Source: JADJRG01 sp964474905 (lineage in GTDB: Bacteria; Myxococcota_A; Polyangia; Nannocystales; Nannocystaceae). From it: a stretch of 64,000 nt of DNA. The stretch covers positions 1-64,000 of the forward strand of contig CAYYUP010000015.1 in assembly GCA_964474905.1 (NCBI GenBank), written 5' to 3'. Below the pieces are notes generated by a model that saw only the letters and a list, made by a program, of their open reading frames with translations, did not search any database and was not told where the DNA came from. This document shows, one piece after another, positions 44,579 to 56,091 of this stretch; positions within the stretch are counted from its first letter, which is position 1; every line of letters begins with the position of its first letter. The position numbers and the translations under genes are program-made.

Positions 44579-45066
44579 CAGTCGATCGCCTTGTACTCGA
44601 TCTTTACCACCTCGTACTCGCGGTCGCCCTTGGGCAGCTTGACGAGCACTTCATCGCCAACGACCTTGCCGAGCATCGCCCGGGCGACCGGAGCGGTGAT
44701 CGAGATCTTGCCGGCGACGACGTCGGACTCGTCCTCGCCGACGAGCGCGTAGGTGACCTGGGTATCGTTGTCGAGATCCTCCATGGTCACGGTGGCACCA
44801 AAGGTGACGCGGTCGGTCTTGATGGAGGTCGGGTCGATCACGTTGGCGCGGGTGATCTTGTAGTCGAGGAAGCGCATGCGCGCGTCGAGCTCTGCCTGGC
44901 GCTCTTTGGCGGCATGGTATTCGGCGTTCTCGCGGAGATCGCCGTGGCCGAGGGCCTCCTCGATATCCCGGACGTTTTTCATCCGCTCGACTTCGCGGAT
45001 CTGCTTGAGCTCGGCGCGGAGCTTTTTGAGCCCAGCCGGGGTCATCGGGTACTTTTCTGCGAGCAT
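44578..45066 (-). CDS. greA: Transcription elongation factor GreA
   Basis: 162 residues, normal for GreA. It reactivates backtracked RNA polymerase by stimulating transcript cleavage. N-terminal coiled-coil MTPAGLKKLRAELKQI with the acidic tip residues in GHGDLRENAEYHAAKE near 41-56, C-terminal FKBP-like PVARAMLGKVVGDEVLVKLP. The stop overlaps the start of a lipoprotein gene. Confidence 0.95.
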   Translation of the reverse strand: MLAEKYPMTPAGLKKLRAELKQIREVERMKNVRDIEEALGHGDLRENAEYHAAKERQAELDARMRFLDYKITRANVIDPTSIKTDRVTFGATVTMEDLDNDTQVTYALVGEDESDVVAGKISITAPVARAMLGKVVGDEVLVKLPKGDREYEVVKIEYKAID

Positions 45067-45122
45067 CGCTTGTTTGCCTGGTTCTCGTAAGTCTCGGCTC
45101 GAGCAGTGCTCGAGCGGCGTGG

Positions 45123-45317
45123 TTATCTGGGCTCGGTACCGTACTCGATGCGGGCCCGAGACGCACCCCTTTCAGCTGTCCGCCGGGCGACCTGTTTTGC
45201 GGCCTCGCGAAGCCAGGAAGCCAGCGCCTGTGCGGTCTGGAGGGACACGGGGCGCGGATCGACCGTCGCGATCAAAAACGTGCGTTCTGTCGCGTGCTCT
45301 GTTGCGCGCTCTGTCAA
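45123..45317 (-). CDS. Possible small ORF upstream of greA
   Basis: 64 residues, stretch LIATVDPRPVSLQTAQALAS looks protein-like, but there is no good ribosome site and no known relative. Confidence 0.2.
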   Translation of the reverse strand: MTERATEHATERTFLIATVDPRPVSLQTAQALASWLREAAKQVARRTAERGASRARIEYGTEPR

Positions 45318-45333
45318 CGGACCTCGAGCCTCA

Positions 45334-45480
45334 TTAGAGCGCCCGGGGGATCGCGGCGATGAAACCGTGATGGCCGTCGAATTTCATCGGGCAGTTTGTG
45401 GGCATGCGTTCGGCGATCCGCAAGAGCAGCATGGCGTAGCCCTTTTCGTCGTCGCAAAAGCCGAGCTCGGGCAGATTCAT
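45334..45480 (-). CDS. Possible small ORF
   Basis: 48 residues from ATG 45480 (36 more codons are open upstream). The end, with GFCDDEKGYAMLLLRIAERM and CPMKFDGHHGFIAAIP, looks coding in style. It could be a remnant of a longer gene; no family recognised. Confidence 0.28.
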   Translation of the reverse strand: MNLPELGFCDDEKGYAMLLLRIAERMPTNCPMKFDGHHGFIAAIPRAL

Positions 45481-45678
45481 TGGGAGAGACCACGCGGGCA
45501 GCGATCCAGAGCCCGTCGTTGCCGGTAGCGCGGCCTCACTGGCTTCGCCGTCGGCGCCAAACCCCGCGGACCCAGCTATCGCGTGCACGGCTGTGGTGGC
45601 GCCGTGACTTGTCCTTTGGGACAGGTCGTGTTTGGTTTGATGGCTTCCATAACGGGCAGGTGATGCACGCGGACGTGC

Positions 45679-45723
45679 GGGAGCCGAGTTTCTGCCGTAC
45701 TCAGTGACGGTCGGCTCCCTTTT
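45679..45723 (+). terminator. Rho-independent-like terminator
   Basis: GGGAGCCGA (45679-45687) pairs perfectly with TCGGCTCCC (45711-45719), loop 23 nt, followed by TTTT on the plus strand. It lies 26 bp beyond the stop of the minus-strand DUF1554 gene and could also act for it, though the T-run is on the plus side. Confidence 0.5.
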
Positions 45724-45748
45724 CAGCTACGAGCGTTCGTTTTTTGCG

Positions 45749-46747
45749 TTAGAAGCTCGCGCTGAAGCAGTAGAGCCTGAATTCTTTGTCGCAGTAGGAG
45801 GCGATCCCGAGATGTGTCCACAGTGCGTCGGTCTTGTTTGGGAGGCCTGTGTAGCTCAACTCAGTTTTGTCGCCGGATGTAAACGACTGACAGTCATGGC
45901 CGGTGTCGACGGTGGATCCGTCAGGCATCGTGTTGGTCCAGACGATCAGCGGATTTTTGACCTCTGTCTGCAGTTCGGTGATGTTGATCGCTTGGAGCAG
46001 TTTGCCGCTGAGCAATTGATCTGAGTTGTTGGCGATCATCTCGCCGTCCAATCGATAGTACGGTGTCTCGACCAGCGGTACTCGCGACGCGGCGTTGTCG
46101 TTTCCAGCGCTGATCCAGGAACGATATTTTTTGTGCATAGCGAGCCCGGCCGCCTCTGCGAGTTCCTGGCAGTGAGCATCGGCCCCGCTGAGGCCGCCGA
46201 GATCGCCGGTGTAGGTTGCCGAGGAGACAAAGACGATCACGCCTTTCCAGGAGCAGGCGTCGCTGCAAATCGCAGTTTCGACGAGCAGCGGGTCGTTGGG
46301 GTCACAGTCCTCGTCGGCGTCGAGGACCCCGTCACCGCAGAAAGATCCGCCAGTGGACGAAGTATCGGTGTCGCCATCGGTCGTTGTCGTCGTTGTCGTC
46401 GTTGTCGTCGTTGTTGCCTCGCCGGTCGAGCTCGTCGCCATAGAGGTGGATTCCGTTGTGTCGGTCGTTGTGCCGCTGCTGCCGGTCGTCGTGCCGCTGC
46501 TGCCGGTCGTCGAGGCGGTGGCTGTCGCACTTGCGCTTGGTGCCAGGGTCTCATCGGTTGAGTCTGTATCACCCGTGCTGGTGCCCCCTTCGCTGGCGCT
46601 TGCGCTGGTAATGCCCTCTGAGGTGTCCGGACAGGCTCCGAGGAGTAGACACGCGATAACTGCCGCGCCGTGGCGGATGTTGAGGAGCTTAGGCAAGCGC
46701 GTATTGCGGACGAGTCGTGAATGGAGGTTCGTGGTGGTGTTGTTCAT
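45749..46747 (-). CDS. Lipoprotein with Thr-rich stalk and DUF1554 lectin-like domain
   Basis: 332 residues: lipobox LLGAC (Cys 39), long Ser/Thr stalk including twelve consecutive Thr, one myxococcal Cys-rich segment (CGDGVLDADEDCDPND), and a C-terminal DUF1554 domain (about 165-332; VFVSSATYTGDLGGLSGADA, then CQELAEAAGL, YRSWISAG, WTNTMPDG, YCF). DUF1554 (Leptospira LenA/LfhA-type) has a C-type-lectin or endostatin-like fold and binds host proteins in Leptospira; in this organism the ligand is unknown. A relative is encoded next door at 46802-48430. Confidence 0.85.
   Translation of the reverse strand: MNNTTTNLHSRLVRNTRLPKLLNIRHGAAVIACLLLGACPDTSEGITSASASEGGTSTGDTDSTDETLAPSASATATASTTGSSGTTTGSSGTTTDTTESTSMATSSTGEATTTTTTTTTTTTDGDTDTSSTGGSFCGDGVLDADEDCDPNDPLLVETAICSDACSWKGVIVFVSSATYTGDLGGLSGADAHCQELAEAAGLAMHKKYRSWISAGNDNAASRVPLVETPYYRLDGEMIANNSDQLLSGKLLQAINITELQTEVKNPLIVWTNTMPDGSTVDTGHDCQSFTSGDKTELSYTGLPNKTDALWTHLGIASYCDKEFRLYCFSASF
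46378..46425 (-). repeat. Thr-codon microsatellite
   Basis: A run of ACG/ACA/ACC-type triplets (plus strand GTCGTTGTCGTCGTT...) encodes twelve consecutive Thr of the lipoprotein stalk. Triplet slippage would alter stalk length without a frame change. Confidence 0.8.
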
Positions 46748-46801
46748 GATGGCTTTGTGGTCGGTGAGGCCGGTGGTTTGCGGATCAGTCGCGGAAGCGG
46801 A

Positions 46802-48430
46802 TCAGTCGCGGAAGCAGTAGAGGTAGGCGACTTCGAGGCAGAGTCCGGGCAGGGCCCGTTTGGTCCAATTCGAATCTGTGGCCCCGGTGGAACCTTGGTG
46901 GACGAAGCTCTCGTCGCCCATCGACCAGTCGCCGCAGAATTTATCGCTGTCGATCGCCTCGCCGGTCGCGAGCGTCGATGTCCAGATGGGGTGGTTGACG
47001 ATCTCGCCGTCGGCGGTGCGGTCGATCGCGTGGCTTAGCTGGCCGTCGGTGAGATCTTGCCAGTCGTCGGCGATGGACATGCCGTTGGGCAGCACATAAC
47101 GGGCATTTCGGGTGGTAAAACGGGTGGCTGGGGATTCTTTTGAGTCCGAGAGCCAGGCCTTAAAACGCTCGGGATACTCCAGTTCGTAGAACTCTGCTTC
47201 GGCCTGGCAGAGGGCATCGGCGCCCTTGAGACCCATCAGATCGCCGGCTCCCACGTACTCCTTGGTGACAAAGACCTGGCGGTCGGCGATGCAGTCTTCG
47301 CTGCATCCGTCACCTGGATCGAGGTTGCCGTCATCGCATTCTTCGACGCCTTCGTAGAGCACCCCATCGCCGCAGAACGCGGCTTGGCAACCGACGAGGC
47401 AGGCGTCGCTGTTGGAAGCATTGCCATCATCACACTCTTCTGTGCCTTCGTGGACAATCCCATCTCCACACTGTGCGAAGAGACAGTTGGACAGGCAATA
47501 GTCGCTGTCGTCCGCATTGCCGTCGTCGCAGGCTTCGACGCCCTCTTGGACGATGCCATCACCACAGACCGCGGGAGTGCAGCTGATGCAGGCGTCGGTG
47601 TCGATTTCGTTGCCGTCGTCGCAGGGTTCGCTTTGTTCGACCAACCCGTTGCCGCAGGTCGAGAGCAGGGAGCAGTATTGTGAGCAGCCGCCGAGGCCGT
47701 CGGGAGGCCAGCGGTTTTCGGTGCCGTCGTCACATTGTTCGCCGGCCTGGAGAAATCCGTCGCCGCATTTTTGGATGGTGCAGAAGTCTGTGCATTGCCC
47801 AGAATTGTCGTTATTTAGGCCGAGGTCGCACTCTTCGACGCCCGCCAGGACCAGACCGTCCCCGCATACAGCGAATTTGCAGGTGCTTGTGCAGCTGGAT
47901 GCGGAATCTGAGTTTTCTTCGCCGTTGTCACACTCTTCGCCGAGCTCTGGTTCGACCTGCGAATTGCCACAAGCGCCCAAGAACGGATTGGGCTCAGTAC
48001 AGGAAAGTGCCAAGAGAGGGGGCAGCAGGAGAGACAAGGGGGAGCGCAGAGCCCGGAGGAGCCGCGAGGACTGCGTGACCTGCGGAAGCGGAGGTTGAGC
48101 AGTTTGCGCGAATCGCGGAAAATCGGTCTGCGCGAATCGCGGATCTGAAAATTGTGCTGTCCGCGGAGCTTCGGTCTGCGCGGATCGCGGATGCGAAGAT
48201 GTCGGTTGCTCAAGCGCGGACGACAGGGGCTGCGGAGGGCCCAAGGGCTGGGCGAAGCGGGACGAAATCCGGCGGGTGAGTTGTGCGAGGTTTTGGGCCA
48301 CATCTCCGAGTCGGCCGTCGATCCGCCTTGTTGCAGGAGAATGAGGATTTTCGAGAGAAGGTGTGAAACTCGCGAAGGAGGCTGCTCCGAGAGTACGAGT
48401 CTTCGTTCGGATCGTCGTGTCGTCGTGCAT
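46802..48430 (-). CDS. Lipoprotein with myxococcal Cys-rich repeats and DUF1554 domain
   Basis: 542 residues from ATG 48430, which has GGAG about 11 nt upstream. Unusually, the lipobox LALSC lies only at residue 144, after a Pro/Gln/Ser-rich stretch; either the start is wrong or the signal is late. After it come about seven repeats of the CGDG-x-E-x-CDDGN type (about 150-415), the 'myxococcus disulfide repeat', and a C-terminal DUF1554 domain (about 420-542; VFVTKEYVGAGDLMGLKGAD, then WLSDSKESPATRF, YLYCF). The neighbouring 45749-46747 gene shares only the last domain. Likely a surface protein; ligand unknown. Confidence 0.8.
   Translation of the reverse strand: MHDDTTIRTKTRTLGAASFASFTPSLENPHSPATRRIDGRLGDVAQNLAQLTRRISSRFAQPLGPPQPLSSALEQPTSSHPRSAQTEAPRTAQFSDPRFAQTDFPRFAQTAQPPLPQVTQSSRLLRALRSPLSLLLPPLLALSCTEPNPFLGACGNSQVEPELGEECDNGEENSDSASSCTSTCKFAVCGDGLVLAGVEECDLGLNNDNSGQCTDFCTIQKCGDGFLQAGEQCDDGTENRWPPDGLGGCSQYCSLLSTCGNGLVEQSEPCDDGNEIDTDACISCTPAVCGDGIVQEGVEACDDGNADDSDYCLSNCLFAQCGDGIVHEGTEECDDGNASNSDACLVGCQAAFCGDGVLYEGVEECDDGNLDPGDGCSEDCIADRQVFVTKEYVGAGDLMGLKGADALCQAEAEFYELEYPERFKAWLSDSKESPATRFTTRNARYVLPNGMSIADDWQDLTDGQLSHAIDRTADGEIVNHPIWTSTLATGEAIDSDKFCGDWSMGDESFVHQGSTGATDSNWTKRALPGLCLEVAYLYCFRD
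48105..48205 (-). repeat. Imperfect 23-47 bp repeats in lipoprotein 5' end
   Basis: GCGCGAATCGCGGA-like elements recur three times (near 48107, 48130 and 48177) in the coding stretch before the lipobox, giving RFAQTDFPRFAQT-like protein repeats. They suggest recent duplication in this extension. Confidence 0.55.
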
Positions 48431-48989
48431 GTGGGGATCTCCGAGCCCCGGAGTCTGCCATGCTTGAGCGACGATGTGGTGCTTGTCTCGTATGAAAGAT
48501 GTGTATTGAAGGTTACACAATACGTGTGGATATTGTGATGCGGTTAATTGTTCACGTTCGTCATTTTTTCTTTGGCCCAGGTGATCGATCCGTCGATTTT
48601 TGGCGCCTCTACACCCGGGATATTCAATGATCGAACCTATGCATCTGCTGGCTGCGATGTGAGCCCCTGGGGGCTGAGTGCTCTTGGGCCGACTGAGGAT
48701 ATTGACGTCGAAACGATCGAATGCATACTTCAGCAGTGCTGGGACAGCATTGTACAATCATCAATGCCATCACTCGACGATTGAATACGCCATACCGGTC
48801 GGGTTTCTGGAGAGCTAGTATTCGAGCCAACTCGCCGGAGTCGCATAACTTTAGTATCCACTGTTCTGGGGGGAAGCCTAGTCGGCGGCAGCGGTCGAGC
48901 GACCGGCCGTCGACGACCTGCTCTAGCAGGTCAAGAAGGTCGCTGGGGAGACGACAACGCCGAGCCCCTGAGCCAGCCCTCGCTCGAGC
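48431..48989. other. Spacer with open frame after the MurL-like stop, 559 bp
   Basis: Between the DUF1554 lipoprotein and the MurL-like gene. The minus-strand frame of the upstream gene stays open after its TGA (48990-48992) down to 48624. The part 48431-48623 has no supported gene. Confidence 0.5.
48624..48989 (-). pseudogene. Open in-frame extension after MurL-like stop, possible remnant
   Basis: After the TGA of the MurL-like gene the same frame reads about 121 codons without a stop. The middle has protein-like sequence (SDLLDLLEQVVDGRSLDRC, then LGFPPEQWILKLCDSGELA). No good start codon occurs before TTG 48830. It may be a decayed gene, a read-through tail or chance; I recognise no family. 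Confidence 0.25.
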
Positions 48990-50420
48990 TCATTCCGCGA
49001 GAGTATCTCGGATGAAGTGTTTCGCCGAGGCAGCCGCCTTAGCGAGCTCGATCCCGACGCGCGCGCGGATGCTCGAAGGGATCGTCGTGTTCATGAGGTC
49101 AACGTCTAGGTAGCCATAGGCGAGCTTCTGCGCCGCCGCATAGCCGCCGGCCTCAGCCCGGAAAAGATCCATCGTCGGCCCGCCATAGCCCCGACGCTCA
49201 CAGAGCCCGAGGAGCACCCGCACCTCCTCTGCGCCGCCGATGCACTCGAAGGGCTGGCGTCCGTCGAGGCCCATCAGCTCGCGAAAGCCAGGGACTAGGG
49301 CCTCACGCCCCAGGAGATCGTCGGTGCCAAAGGTCTCGATGATGGTTGCCCGTGGGAGGAACGCAGCCATGCCCAGCCAGACGTAGAGGCATTTTGGACA
49401 GCTCAGGCACCAGGGCTTGCGGATGTTGCACGAGTGGGTGAAGGGGACGTCCGCTAGGCTCTGACGGAGCATCGAGAAGATCACGAGGTCGTGGATCGGC
49501 TTGAGCAGGCTGAAGTAGGTGAAGTCCGCGACCAAGTGCTCGCGGATATAGGTCGAGATCAACCGCTCCGCCGCCAACGACTTGCCCCACTGATGGTTGA
49601 TGTGCTCGCCGGTCTTCTCCCAGACGAGCTGCCCGTGATCGGCGCTGCGCTCGTGACCGAGGCCAAAGCTGGAGTAGCCGCGACTGAGCGCGTAGGGGAG
49701 CGCCGCGAAGACGCTGCTCGGGGTCTCCGCTGCGGTCAGGGTCTTGACCCCGAGCTCTGGGTGAAGTTCGAGCACCGGCGAGTCGAGGAAGTCGTCGTAG
49801 ATCCACTGGCGGAGCGCCTTTCCCGGCCGGCAGCGTTGGACTAGCCCGTCGATGAGGTCGTGCTGCCCGGCGGCAGGGCCGTAGATCGACGAGGAGTAGA
49901 CGAGTACGTCGAAGTCGATGCCAGCGCGCTCGAGCAGGCGCATCGACGCGAGGCTGTCCTTGCCGCCACCGCAGAAAGCGAGGGTCTCGGCGGCCGGAGC
50001 CCGGCGGATTCGCAACGGCTCGATATGCGCCCCCTCTCCGCCGAGGAAGCGCGGTCCCTCGTAGCTGGCATCGTTGTTCTCGTAGCGCCACTGGGCCCAA
50101 ATCTTGACGAAGACCTCGCGCCAGAGGGCCTCTAGGGCTGGGGTCCAGAGGTCGGCGAAGGGGCCGAGTTCGACGCGCTCTGGACGGAGGCTGCACACCT
50201 TGTTGAGCTCGAAGACCGCGATGTGGAAGAGCAGACGGCGGAGTCTCGCCGGGCCGTACTCGCGGGCGAGCGCGTCAAGATCGACCTCGCGATACCAGAG
50301 GCTCGTCGTGAAGGAGAGCCCGTCGACGGCGAAGCGGAGCACCACCTGGTGACGGCTATGGGAGATCCCTTCGAGGGAAACGACCGGTCCGCGTTGCATC
50401 CAAACCATCCTCGTCGCCAT
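48990..50420 (-). CDS. MurL-like PP-loop epimerase
   Basis: 476 residues. It carries a PP-loop CGGGKDSLAS near residues 150-159, GHERSADHGQ near 265, NHQWGKSLAAERLI near 280-293, a Cys cluster SCNIRKPWCLSCPKC near 345 and PFECIGG near 415. By motif order this matches MurL, which in Xanthomonas uses ATP to epimerise the terminal L-Glu of UDP-MurNAc-L-Ala-L-Glu to D-Glu, feeding peptidoglycan. It may therefore be a D-Glu source independent of MurI; MurD2, the usual partner, is not in this window. The Cys set suggests a metal. Three Met near the N-terminus (50420, 50408, 50399) are all possible starts. Confidence 0.75.
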   Translation of the reverse strand: MATRMVWMQRGPVVSLEGISHSRHQVVLRFAVDGLSFTTSLWYREVDLDALAREYGPARLRRLLFHIAVFELNKVCSLRPERVELGPFADLWTPALEALWREVFVKIWAQWRYENNDASYEGPRFLGGEGAHIEPLRIRRAPAAETLAFCGGGKDSLASMRLLERAGIDFDVLVYSSSIYGPAAGQHDLIDGLVQRCRPGKALRQWIYDDFLDSPVLELHPELGVKTLTAAETPSSVFAALPYALSRGYSSFGLGHERSADHGQLVWEKTGEHINHQWGKSLAAERLISTYIREHLVADFTYFSLLKPIHDLVIFSMLRQSLADVPFTHSCNIRKPWCLSCPKCLYVWLGMAAFLPRATIIETFGTDDLLGREALVPGFRELMGLDGRQPFECIGGAEEVRVLLGLCERRGYGGPTMDLFRAEAGGYAAAQKLAYGYLDVDLMNTTIPSSIRARVGIELAKAAASAKHFIRDTLAE

Positions 50421-50620
50421 CGGCGACCGCCGGGAGCCTACACCACGGATCCCGAGGCCATCGCCAGACCCGTGCACGACGCCCGTGCATCGCCGCGAGC
50501 CTGTCCTCCTGGGCAGTTGTGGATGTTTGCGCGTCGGCGCCAGAGCCCATGAAGCCTGGAGCTAGGTCGAGCGCTTCGGCCAGCTGGGTTGGATCGATGC
50601 GGAGCGGAAAGGCCGAGGTC

Positions 50621-53881
<3,261 letters not shown>

Positions 53882-53894
53882 GGTTTCTCCTGGC

Positions 53895-54623
53895 CTATTT
53901 GGCGCGTACGTGGGTGCCGTCGAACTCGAAGTCGACGCCTAGATTCTCGCGGATAATCTCTTTGTGGGCCGAGACGTCCCAGCCGAGGCTGGCGAGGCCC
54001 GAGAGGATGCGGTTGCGGATCCGCAGGGAGTCCTCTTCGGGGTTTTTAAGAGCGTCGATCAGGGGCTCTAGGGTGGCCTCGTCGGCGATGTCGATGACGC
54101 CTTCGACAGCACGAAAACGGACACCCTCGTCGGGATCCACGAGGTAGCGGGCGATCAGGCCCGCGACCTGCGGGTCGTCGATCTCTTGCAGGTGGGTGAG
54201 CAGCTGGAGCTTTTTTGCGGGGTCGCGCTCGTAGACAGGTGGGTGGTGCTCGAGGATGGCGTCTAGGAGCTCCCACTCTTGTTCGTCGGTGGCCATCTCT
54301 TCGACGATCCGCAGGACCCAGGCGATGTTGTTGTGGGCGAGGCAGAACTGCTTGACGGCGGGCAGTATGGCCTCGGGCGGCAGCCCGCTTAGACGGCGGT
54401 AGAGCCAGCCTTTTTCTTCTTCGTCTTCGATGCTTTTGGAGGCGGCCATGGTGAAGCGACGCATGACACCGACGAGCGCCGGCTGGGTGCCCATGTCGAT
54501 GAGCTGCTCCATCGCGTGGTAGCGATCCGGTGACTGGATGAAGCGTCCCTCGACCTTGCGGATCAGCTTGCTCAGGCGTGATTTGCTGCGTCCAGCGCTG
54601 GAAAAGAGGTCTCGAAGTCCCAC
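53895..54623 (-). CDS. HEAT-repeat protein
   Basis: About 242 helical residues from GTG 54623, which has AAAGGA 6 nt upstream. HEAT-like helix pairs (LQEIDDPQVAGLIARYLVDP, then GVRFRAVEGVIDIADEATLE and PLIDALKNPEEDSLRIRNRI) occupy about 130-230. It overlaps no gene and lies 13 bp upstream of carB on the same strand, so co-transcription is likely; no functional link to CarB is known. The longer frame from 54659 would overlap the next gene. Confidence 0.8.
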   Translation of the reverse strand: MGLRDLFSSAGRSKSRLSKLIRKVEGRFIQSPDRYHAMEQLIDMGTQPALVGVMRRFTMAASKSIEDEEEKGWLYRRLSGLPPEAILPAVKQFCLAHNNIAWVLRIVEEMATDEQEWELLDAILEHHPPVYERDPAKKLQLLTHLQEIDDPQVAGLIARYLVDPDEGVRFRAVEGVIDIADEATLEPLIDALKNPEEDSLRIRNRILSGLASLGWDVSAHKEIIRENLGVDFEFDGTHVRAK

Positions 54624-54655
54624 GGGGAATCCTTTAGCCGCGGGCAGGCCCGCGA

Positions 54656-55312
54656 TCAAGTGGTGGAGCCGGTTGAACCGGAGGAGCCGGTCGAGCCGGA
54701 GGTGCTCGTGGTCGAGCCGGAGGAGGTTGATGTGCCGGTTGTCGTGCCCGTGGTCGAGCCCTGAGTGGTGCTCGTGGAGGTCGACGATGTGCCGGTCGAT
54801 GTGCCGGTTGTTGTGCCGGAGGAGGTTGTTGTGCCGGNNNNNNNNNNNNNNNNNNNNNNNNNNNNNNNNNNNNNNNNNNNNNNNNNNNNNNNNNNNNNNN
54901 NNNNNNNNNNNNNNNNNNNNNNNNNNNNNNNNNNNNNGGTTGTTGTGCCGGAGGAGGTTGTTGTGCCGGTGCTGGTGGTTGGTCCGGTGGATGTGCCGGT
55001 GGCCGAGGCGGTGCCCGTGGAGGTGGGGCCGGTGCCGGTGCCCATCGATGCGCTGCCGGTCGGTGCGGTCGCGCTGATGCCGGGTAGTGAGATTTTGCAG
55101 GCGCCGAGGGAGTCGTCGACGTTGGAGCCCTCACGGTGGCAGCAGCCGTCGCTTTCGCAGCTGTAGCCGGCGGGGCAGGAGGCGGCGCCGTCGGGCTCGC
55201 AGGAGAAGAGCACGTCGCCTTGGGGGGCGTTAAAGCAGGCGCCTAGGCCAAGCCCGAGCCCGCCTGCGATTGCCAGGAGTTGCAGGGCGCCGGCTGGCGA
55301 TCTGCGGATCAA
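54656..55312 (-). CDS. Cys-rich lipoprotein with VNTR stalk, crossing an assembly gap
   Basis: TTG start at 55312 overlaps the TGA of the upstream gene by two bases (TTGA), so it is probably translationally coupled. Lipobox LGLGAC (Cys 25), about ten Cys in CEPDGAASCPAGYSCESDGC, then a Ser/Thr/Gly stalk to the end (about 150 residues visible). A 100-N gap interrupts the stalk at 54838-54937; the frame continues in phase and both sides carry an 18-bp repeat encoding TTTSSG, so the gap marks a collapsed repeat. The true length is unknown. Confidence 0.7.
   Translation of the reverse strand: MIRRSPAGALQLLAIAGGLGLGLGACFNAPQGDVLFSCEPDGAASCPAGYSCESDGCCHREGSNVDDSLGACKISLPGISATAPTGSASMGTGTGPTSTGTASATGTSTGPTTSTGTTTSSGTTTXXXXXXXXXXXXXXXXXXXXXXXXXXXXXXXXXXGTTTSSGTTTGTSTGTSSTSTSTTQGSTTGTTTGTSTSSGSTTSTSGSTGSSGSTGSTT
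54806..54971 (-). repeat. 18-bp VNTR around assembly gap
   Basis: GGTTGTTGTGCCGGAGGA units lie directly on both sides of the N-run (54806-54837 and 54938-54969), identical over 32 bp. The array encodes TTTSSG repeats; copy number in the gap is unknown. Confidence 0.85.
54838..54937. other. Assembly gap of 100 N
   Basis: Placeholder gap inside the repeat stalk; identical flanks mean the gap arose from repeat collapse. Confidence 0.99.
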
Positions 55313-56091
55313 AAGCGGACCTCGAGGCCGCCGCCTGTGGGTCGGATCTGGGCGCGCTTCGACGCCTTTTTTGAGCGCTTGCGGTCGACGATAAAGAGCG
55401 AGACGCCGGCTACCAAGGTGATGCCCGCACCGATGAGAAAGCCGCGGGCGATCCCGGCCTGCCTGGCGCCGGTGTCGAGCAGGTCTTGGTACTCGGCCTG
55501 CTTGTCTTCGTAGAGGAAGGCGCCGCCGCTCTCGATGTCGATCGTGCTGACGATCCGCAGGGCGCGAGCCTCTTGGACCTCGGCGAGTCCTGAGAAGACG
55601 CCGCCCGTGCTCGCCAGCGTGAACGCCCCGAACATCGTCCACCAGGCGGCGCGCTGCATGGGCCGCAGGCGCTCGGGGACGTCGTTCGAGGTATTTTCGA
55701 GGAGAGCGGTGCCCTCTAGATCGGCGCGGGCTCGGCTGGCCTCGGGATCTTTGCTCGAGATGACATTGCCGCCGATGCCCGCGGAACTCTCTGGCTCATC
55801 GGTCTCGAGCGTGAGCTCGGGGTTGGGCTCAGATGTTGCGGTGTCGCTGTCGGTCGGTGTTGGCTCGGCGGCGCCGGGATTGGTGGACTCGGTGCTGGCA
55901 GGTTTGGCGTCAGCGGGCGTGGTTGCGATGGGCTCGGTGCGGCTGCTGCCCGCGTTGGCGGTGTCGCTTGGCTCTGTGCTGGAGCCGGGCGGAGATGCCG
56001 CGAGCGCGGGCCCTCCGAGCAGACTCAGAGCGAGGGTCAGGCACAGGCCCTGGCGTGTGATCAGCGACCTGTGGACGGCTTTCAGGGACAT
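55309..56091 (-). CDS. Exported protein with two C-terminal helices
   Basis: 260 residues: signal peptide (LTLALSLLGGPALAAS), about 90 residues of Ser/Thr/Glu/Pro-rich disordered sequence, then a segment with two membrane helices (about 150-172, WWTMFGAFTLASTGGVFSGL, and about 215-235, GFLIGAGITLVAGVSLFI) and a basic C-terminus ending LEVRF. The arrangement matches the gap-split gene at 11158-12283, which also follows a coupled partner and ends in an F. Unknown function. Its stop overlaps the start of the lipoprotein gene. Confidence 0.7.
   Translation of the reverse strand: MSLKAVHRSLITRQGLCLTLALSLLGGPALAASPPGSSTEPSDTANAGSSRTEPIATTPADAKPASTESTNPGAAEPTPTDSDTATSEPNPELTLETDEPESSAGIGGNVISSKDPEASRARADLEGTALLENTSNDVPERLRPMQRAAWWTMFGAFTLASTGGVFSGLAEVQEARALRIVSTIDIESGGAFLYEDKQAEYQDLLDTGARQAGIARGFLIGAGITLVAGVSLFIVDRKRSKKASKRAQIRPTGGGLEVRF

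Larger units (their letters stand above)
45067..45748. other. Intergenic region, 680 bp, with weak small ORFs and a hairpin
   Basis: Between greA and the first DUF1554 lipoprotein. It contains two short minus-strand frames (listed with low confidence) and a 9-bp perfect hairpin at 45679-45719. I see no RNA gene. Confidence 0.6.

Noticed and set aside
45106..45528. 140-codon plus-strand frame before greA
   Set aside because: Arg/Ala-rich without motif and overlapping better minus-strand candidates.
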